In this document: positions 12,001 to 21,000 of the stretch, piece after piece | How the letters are laid out: the number at the start of each line of letters is the position of its first letter | Position numbering within the stretch: the stretch's first letter is position 1 | NCBI GenBank assembly: GCA_036244855.1 | Contig: BQKZ01007816.1 | Coordinates: forward strand, 1-21,980 | From: Temnopleurus reevesii | Lineage: Eukaryota > Echinodermata > Echinoidea > Temnopleuroida > Temnopleuridae | DNA length: 21,980 nucleotides | Direction of reading: 5' to 3' | The notes under the pieces: generated by a model | Database searches by the model: none | Told to the model about the DNA's origin: nothing | What the model saw: the letters and a program-made list of their open reading frames with translations, nothing else | Translations under genes and position numbers: made by a program

Positions 12001-15000
12001 ACTCACTGGAAAAAAAATATTACAACAAAAAAAATCTTGAATTCTATTGACTTCCATCAAATGTGAAGAGTTCCATCTTAGACAAGAAACAAATGTTTGG
12101 TTGTCCTCCACTGACCAAACCTATGAAAATGGCCTGGGTGGTGTTTCACCAAGATAAGAAAGACTTTACGCACGACTTTACGTTCGACTTGTATCCCTTC
12201 TTGCGCGTAATCATTCATAATATTGCGCGCATTTAGCGCAAGAAGGGATACCAGTTGAACGTAAAGTCATGCGTAAAGTCTTTCTTATCTTGGTGAAACA
12301 CCTCCCCGGTCTGGACTTTTTTTAACCTTTTTCCCTGGCTTTTCTTTGTCATGTTAGTCTAATTTCAACATTGACCAAATATGAAACATAAAAAGCACCT
12401 TTCCTGAGTATCCTGTTTTCTGAAAAAAAAACACTATTTCTTTTTGGGGGTGTGTGGGGGTGGGGGCTTGGTGCATTAGGAGCACGAGGAACAAAAGATT
12501 TTGGACATAGTAAACAACTCCATTCAAGGCTTCATAATAGCTTCATGGACACAAAAAAGTAACTCCCCATTCATTGATTGAAGCCCGATCAACATTTCTT
12601 TCGAGTGTATCCAGCTATTGTGAACGCTTGATTGAAGTTGTTTATTTTGTCCAAAATCCTTTGTCCCTTCTGCTCAGAGTGATGGCCATCTTGACCAGTG
12701 GCTTACCCATTTCCTTAGGGTTGGGGAAGGGGAAGTTTGGGTTGAGACTGGTGAAGAGAGTATCAGAGAACTCTGAGAGTAGTGTCTCCTCATCCAGGAT
12801 CATGGGTGTTCCTTCGTCGGAGCTGGTGTCCAGCAGATTCTTGCTTAGGTTCATCAGATGCTTCTGATCATTGGAAGGGAGGGAGAGTGCAGGAGGGTGA
12901 AGAGTGGGGAAAGAGTTAGAGATGGATTGAAGAGGAGAATATAGAAAGAGGGAGGAGCATTGCAAAGAACAAAACATAGAGAAAGGAGGAAAGAACAGGG
13001 GTTAAAAAAACATAATAGAAATATCTATATTACATATAAAAGTAATCCATACAAAAGTTCAAATATCACAGTTTTTTAAACATTGACAACTTTAATAATT
13101 TATAATCCTTCCATTGGTTTGATAAAAAAGATAAAGTTCATGAAGTCATTACTTATTTTATCAATATTCCCTCCTGAAAAAATGGAATACTATGCCATAA
13201 TTCAGAATATACATAACATGATTTTGAAGACCATTCATTGTCTAAATTACCTCTTCCAAAATATCGTCCATACTTTCTCCCAGGAGGCCAGAATTGCCAA
13301 GCTTCTTTTTGTAGAATATGCGCCATTTCTGGTATTCCTTGACAACAGCACACAGTGTACGTTTCCAGTACTTGCCTTCCAAGATCACAGCCTTGTTAGA
13401 GAGGGATAGAAAAAAAAAGGAAAAATTTTACAAAGAGGTTATGAGAATGTAATGTCTTGAGGGGAAATTTCTTATATAATGTATGCTCTTACAATGTACG
13501 ATATGATACATGTTTACGTATTTCTGTTATTTCTGTTGCTCATAAGACTCAGCTCACTCCCACTCCGTCCCCCCCCCCCTTCCTTTAGACTCTCGCCATT
13601 TTTGGTGCAAATGTTAAATTCAAATAGGCAAACATTTCAGCATCCTTATGGAAGCTACTGGATCAAATATATTTCAACAACATTGTGACAAATTCCACTA
13701 TAATAAAATAGTTTTACTGTAATCAAATTATTGTGAATGCCTAAATGGAGTTGTTTACTTTGTACAAAATTCTTTGTCCCATCTGTTCACTGTGCTTGCT
13801 ATACTATCGTGTACATAATCCCATAAGAGTAAAAAAATGAATTGAGGTTGATTTCTACAGAATAAACATTGTGGTTGATTTGAGATGAACAAATTTGCTC
13901 TAACCAGGTTAACATAAAGCCATTATGATCTTTAGGATAATAAAGTCTTCATCAGGTCAATCCCAGTGATAAAAAAACCAACAAGTTAATTCATAAAATA
14001 TATATATCCCCAGTTAGAACACTGCATAATCTGACTGCAACCCACTTTTGGAAGGCATGGTTGTCATACAAAATGGGGTGTTGCTCAAAAGTTGCAATTG
14101 ATCGCAAGTTGCAGTTGACTGAACAGCGCCAATCAAAATTATTGTTTCATGCGCGTCTTGTTAAATGCGTATACCGTGCGCAGATGAAAATGCGCATTTC
14201 AATTTGCAAAGTTGCGGTTGATTTGCAGTCGATTTTGAGCAACACCCCCTAAGTAAAATTTGATATATTAAATTCAAACATCCGAAGTAGAGCAATACTA
14301 ATCACCAAGTTTGCAGTAGAAGAATGAATTATTTCATTTAATTTGTAACATCCTTTTTATATAAACTTTCTTGGAGAAAGTTAAAGTCATAAATGCAGAA
14401 TTAATTTCTTCTATTCATGACATACAGGTAGCATTCCTAACATTTAAAGCTAAATCTGGAGCAAAACTAATGCTCAGATTATTTTCCCCAGATTCATACA
14501 TTTCTTCAATATTCATATAAAATGACTTGTATTTTCTGGTCAAAACCCTCAAAATTGATACAAAGTCCAGATCATATATATATATATATGTATTCCCCAA
14601 TGCTGAAGTTGAGTTTTAATTAAAAAAATGGCAACAAGTTTTTAATAACCCAGGGATGTATAGAGGTAAACTATATTTGCTTTACAGGTCTGTTATCACT
14701 ATAATGCTCAGAACAATGGGATCATAGCAATATCACTGGGTCATATCAGCTGTTCTGAGCTTTACAATGATAACAGGTAACCAACTATTCTGATCTGCAC
14801 TAATGAGCAGCCTGAATTGGGTAAATATATACAGGTACAAGAGAAGTCAGAATTCATTGGCTACCTGTTATCACCATAAGGCTGATAACAATGGGATCAC
14901 TGGGTATTGAGAGCATTTAGAGTGATAACAGGTATCCAAATATTATAACATACATTGTACTGTGGCTCCAGTATAACCTTAAGGCCAAGAAAAAAACTGT

Positions 15001-18000
15001 TTTGATGCCCGCCAATGCCATTTTGAAGAAAAGCGCAGATTAATCAGAAACAGGGTTGTTCATTTATTTATTTTCGAAAAAAAATCTCATAATTGATGAG
15101 GACATAACAGTTACAAGGGGGTGACAAGCCACATGTTTATTTATAATCTTAGGGGGTGTTGCTCAAAATCAAGTGCAGATCAACTGCAACTTAACAAATT
15201 GTAACTAGCATTTTCATTCGCGCGCGATATGCGCATTTAACAAGACGCGCATGAAACAATGATTTTGATTGGCGTATTCCGATCAACTGCAACTTTTGAG
15301 CAACACCCCCTTACTGTGATTTTTCAATTTTAAAGAGAAAAAAATAAAAGGTCTACATGTAAGTTTGGCCATTTTTTAGGGTCAGTCTGGGGAGGGCATC
15401 CAAACAATTTTTTGGGCCTTATTGTTTACCTGAGGAGCGGTGTAGCTGTCTATGAGAGGAGACGAGAACTGACAGATGAGAGGTCTTCGTCCTAAGATAT
15501 CTGTGAACAGACAAAACAAAGAGGAGGAAAAAAGGAGACTGAGATTATTTTCAGTTTAGTGTGTGTTTCATTTTACAAAAGTACATTTGATCATGAACTG
15601 AGGTAAAGAGATGATCCTTCAACCTACTAGCCTACATTACACATCACTCCTGAAGTAAATAATTTACTCCGACGCCATCAACAGCCTTCTCATTTGCTTT
15701 GGAGATTGTTTACAATGTACTGTATACCCTTTTTTACCACATTTGTACAGTCATATGAATGCGTCATTATAATAGAATTTTTAAAACTGCTACACATGTA
15801 TTGTACACATACATGTACCTACACTGTATGATGGAAGTCTATAAAGGCACGCACCTTATTTCTGAGCAAATATAGAACAGTAAAATATATTATTCAGTCA
15901 CTGAATCTGGTATCATTCGAAGGAGAATATTCTGAGGATTATGAAGNCAGCCTTCTCATTTGCTTTGGAGATTGTTTACAATGTACTGTATACCCTTTTT
16001 TACCACATTTGTACTGTCATATGAATGCGTCATTATAATAGAATTTTTAAAACTGCTACACATGTATTGTACACATACATGTACCTACACTGTACCTACA
16101 CATACAAATATCCTGGCATGGGCAACTCTACGAAAATGTCTCAATTATCCTTTTTTTTAATATGTTACACAAAAAAAAAACATGTCAATATTCATTGACA
16201 TTCTGTATTCAATGTTTATGAAACAGATGGTATCTGTGACACACATAATGAAATTCAAGATATTTCATCAAGACATACAGTACACTCGCTGACAGCGACA
16301 AAGCCGTGGAATTGCTAGAATTAAAAAGTGTGACTGTTGCACTGACACACTCTTGAAATGCATTTAAGTCATCCAGCACTCATCATACATGTAAGGTATA
16401 ATTTTATGAATGAGGCCGTTTCGCTGTTGTGAAAAACAGCCCTCATTATGTTGAGTTTATGGGGGCAAACTGGACCGTTCGCAGCAGTAAATTAACTGCT
16501 TCTGTACATAATATGTATGTATCAACAAGCAGCACCAAGGCAAGTGCTTACATGTGTACAATTTTTTTTTAACCATACAGTGTACAGTACAACACTAATT
16601 CTTTTTTAATTTTAAATTGTGGGAAGCAATAAGGGTAATACCAAAGTTCATTAATTATTCTAAGGCTATTGAATGTTACATGTAAGCCTCAGATGCCCCA
16701 CTGACAGACCTGAATGCCATCCTCACTTGCCTAGGAGACCTTCAGTGCCAAGTCTTTTTGTTCCCCATTTATGAGCTACGAAAATACCTTGCCCTTATTG
16801 ACATTCAAGGCCTGTTACCACTATATATTTAAAAGATGTTTGAATAGTTGTGTTTTACTGTAACACAGTCAAATATGAATTTAGGAAATTGGCTGAAAAC
16901 TTGTCAATTGCCTGGAAAACTGCTGACAATGTGTCACGACAGGAATGCAGATTTGATGTGTAAATTTGCGAGAAATGAGCTCACAAGAAACCTACATGTA
17001 CAAATAGAAATACACAGACACGCTCTGATCACTGTCATTGCATCACATTTCTGTTATAAATGGTACACCTACGAATCTGAAATGAACTTTACACCCGACT
17101 CGAGACCTCGTTATTGAGCAGTAACAGAGACCTTTTTTTTTGTATCTCAACGATCCTGAATGAATGGTATATAGCCTTGCACTGACCTTGTGTGTTGAAC
17201 ACTTTATGGCAGGTGTTTTATAAACCCACTCACAGTACCTTGGTTTCATACAATAAAGTCTAACAATTAATAAAAAAAAAATTTGCACATGCTCATAACA
17301 ATAGTCATTGCATATCATGCAAAATCTCTCCCAATTTCAACAACAGATTCTCTCAGTATTGCTTGAAATAAAGGCGACAGTGTGTGCATGTAGGTTACAT
17401 TAATTTTCACAAAAATAAATAAATGTGTGTAAATGTTTAATTATATAAAATAAGCTATCATTTCTTTTTTAAATCGCTAACAGGAATGGGAAAATTTTCT
17501 TGCGAAAGGCATTTTAATTTGAGATACACATAAAGAGTGCCAAATGTACATGTCTTTGTAGGTATGTACGTAGTTAACCAAAACTGTAAATCAAACCATC
17601 TTGACCTACAGACGTACATTTACAAATGTAGCTCTCCATTCAAAGTAACATGCATTTCAAAATCCCCTCCATGTATGTATGTAAAGTGTACGTTCATGCA
17701 ATCCCCCTTCCCTTCCAACCTCTAAAAAGTGCTGGATACAAAGAAATCAACCACTGGAGTTGAGACTACCATTTTATACTTCATAAAATTTCATCTCTAG
17801 TGCTGTACATATCCAATGTGAGGAGGCAATTGAGAGGCACCGCTTGTTTTAGATTCAAATTTATGCACGTTTCTTGCCAGGGGAACAATTGAACTACATG
17901 TACTGTACACGTATTGTAAAATAGTTCGAATTCAAGCATCTGGCAAGCTTTCGAGTTGTCAAAGGCAACCTTTATACAATCTTTGTGAATGCATATAATC

Positions 18001-21000
18001 TGCATCTATATAGATCTGATTTGAATTGAATTTTACAGGGGACAAAATATAATACATTTACATAGGGCCTTGTACTTTTTTTCCTCGGTCAGGTTGAAAG
18101 TGACTTTGTTGGCATGGACATGAAGAAGAGCCCAGTTGATGTTATTCCGCCTGTGATAACAAGATGTTTCCTGACAACTTTCCCCCCATGAAAGCGTATC
18201 TGTGTCACTGATACAAGAGTCAAGGGTAATGTAGGGCGATGCTCTCATATAAGATACATGTGCATGTACACGTGCACTACACTTCCGTGGATACTGCACA
18301 TGTTCTATACAGTGTAACTTCATTCTATTGCATAAGACGAAAAAAATGCTATGCCTTCGGTTAGAAATTCCTCTTTTTGAATTTTGAATAAAAGAATGAA
18401 CAAAATTCATGATGAAATAGGACTAGTAATGAGTCAAAAGCCGAAAAACAACTGAAACATACTTCATATCATCTATGTAAAAATAGTACTGTGATTTCTC
18501 AATTTTAGTGATGGGTCAAGACATTTTCAGAGTGTCAATTAATTGCTTTATAGGGGCAACCAAACAATATTTTATGGGCCTAAGAGGTTTTCTTTGAAAT
18601 AATGATGTAAAAAATGTGATGTCATCTACCGGTATCTACATTGTAAATGTACTACTGAAGGCAAAAATAGATATACAGTACAAGTACATGTACGTGTAGG
18701 CCGTAATGTACTCTCTTCCTCATATAAATACAAATGAAAAAGGGCCCAAATGTACATTTTTGTACTTTACAATGTACACGCACTACAATGTAACAGTATA
18801 TCTTTGTATCGCATGCTCACTACAATAAAAGCTGGGATTTCCCTTGTGAACCCCTCGAAAGAGCCCTTCTAAATACAGCCAATAACACTAGATACATGTA
18901 GCCCAAAGGCTTGTAGTGTGGGAGTATTCTGCCTGATCAATACAACAACATCAGCCATCACCTGGCCTTGGGACACACCCCCAACACTCCCACCTCGGCT
19001 AGTCTGCATCACTGATGATGCATACAGTGTAAACATCTCACTGCAGTTTTGTAAACACAACTCTCATACTCATAGTTGACTGTGGAGGACAGAAGGATGT
19101 TGGAGTTACTGTAACTTGGTTCTGACTCGCGCCTTTCAATCAGAGGTTCGTTGGTTCGAATCCCATCCATCAGCCTTCACCTGGCCTGGGGACACACCCC
19201 CAACACACCCAACTAGGGCAGTCTGCATCACTGAGGATGCATGCAGTGTAAATATGTGTATACATCTCACTGCAGTTTTGTACACACAACTCTCATAGTT
19301 GATTTGTGAATAACAGACTAAAAGGGGTGTTGCTAGAAAGTTACATAATATCAAATTTTTATGCAAATCAATTGCAAATTAAAACATGCATGGTTTTAAA
19401 TAGTGCTCTTTTGTATTTTTGCAGCCATCAATACATTTGTACATGTACATCATACAACTTTGCTACACATGACACATACATGTAGGCCTATATGGTACAT
19501 GTAGTGTGTATTGTGATGTACTCATACAGTACATGTGTGTACATGTACCGAATAACTACCAGTATTCTATCGACATTGGAGCCCCTACTTGTGTACATGT
19601 ACATGTAGGCTTGCATGTTAACATCATGGAGAGTGCGTAAAAACAGACCTGGGATGGTTGTGGTTCTTAATGGATTTATAAAAGCATCTAAATGGGGGAG
19701 TTAATTTAGGCCATCAACCCAGCTGTGATCCTTTAACAGTTTACAATTACAATATTACAAAAGACCATAAAAATCAATACTGTACCAAATTGTTAGCATA
19801 TATATATATATATGAATTGACAATGTACATTACTTCCAATACAGTCTACATGTATACAGGTGATTTAAAAAAGTGGTGTAAAAAGGATCATTATTATTTT
19901 AAAGAAAAAATGTAAGCTATATCTAAAGATTTCTGTTTTGCATTACATGTAGCTTATTTGTGCTTTTAGGAATAATTTTACATACAGTACTACATGTACA
20001 TGTAGACCTAAATAAATATAAAATAATACAAATTCTGTTGATTTTTGAAGTAACATTTTCCTCCATTTGAAATTCAATCGCTGAAGAAATTTGGGCAAGT
20101 TGTAATTATCCCCAGTAAGAAACATTTCCTACTGCTTTTCCAATCATTGCAAGAAATTAAGCATTTTTTTCTACAGAAGTCTTCAGGGAACCAGCCTAAA
20201 ATGTGTAAAGTAAATGAACACTGTACTGGACAATGTAGAAGGAAAAAGCCTTGATTTGTATAGGCCTACATGTACATTATCATGGAAAGAACTAGGTTCT
20301 AGGTTCATGAAATCATAAGGTAAACAGTATAATCTAACATTGCCCTTGACCTTTAAATAAATTATAAGGTAAGCTTATCTCAGGCGGTAGGACAATACTT
20401 GGCTCGTACAGTACGTGATTTAGTCTACTATACATATGTATGCAAAATTGCTTTATTGATGTTGTTTATATTGCAGCAATCGAGTGGGCATATGGCACTG
20501 AACCGTACGCTCTTCATGTATTTATATGGCATTGTTCCAACTGGTGTTCATCATATTCTATTGTCAACTTGAGAATTCATCATTCTAATGGAACGCCATT
20601 GAATATTACATGTATAGTTTTGAAGGCAAGGGAAGATGGATTGGACAGGTGTTATTAATATTACGTGTACGAAGCATGTACATGTAAATACAATAGTATA
20701 GATCCTGTGGGAAATATACTACATACATGTACTGTATCTACATGTACTGTACATACATGCAAACCAAACAAAACCTTACATGACCATTTTTTGCGCACAT
20801 ATGGACATGAATATGTAGACTGTTTACTAAGTATAATAAGTAATCCTCTGCATAACTTCACAAAAATATGGAAGCCAGGGTAATAATGCTGCAATTGTAG
20901 AGCGCTTAGAGAATTCTGCATAAAGAATTGATAAGCGCTATATAAAAGCCGTTCATTATTATTATTATTATTGATTGAAGAAAAGCAACCCTGGTTGGAA

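Larger units (their letters stand above)
10891..12706 (-). other. Intron with two large foldbacks
   Basis: A 1.8-kb intron. Positions 10891-12090 are AT-rich with no repeat I recognise. The right part contains the palindrome 12140-12302 and the foldback 12487-12669. Confidence 0.82.
13392..15429 (-). other. Intron crowded with foldback elements
   Basis: A 2.0-kb intron. In order it holds a poly-C run at 13569-13579, a half copy of the 12487 foldback at 13727-13792, a TTGCTCAAAA-end MITE at 14075-14249, a short (TA)n tract, two tandem hairpin units at 14690-14935, a second inverted MITE at 15153-15310 and a dispersed repeat at 15312-15421. More than a third of the intron is repeat-derived. 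Confidence 0.82.

Noticed and set aside
16408..16447. microRNA precursor
   Set aside because: The stem is only about 13 bp with a 7-base bulge, too short for a typical precursor.
18033..18410. 125-residue open frame on the minus strand in the large intron
   Set aside because: There is no recognisable domain, no splice logic linking it to the gene and it lies in plain intronic sequence; chance open frame.
19105..19175. Functional tRNA gene
   Set aside because: There is a good box B but no convincing box A, no complete cloverleaf and no conserved U33, and a repeat body follows; a tRNA-derived SINE is likelier.
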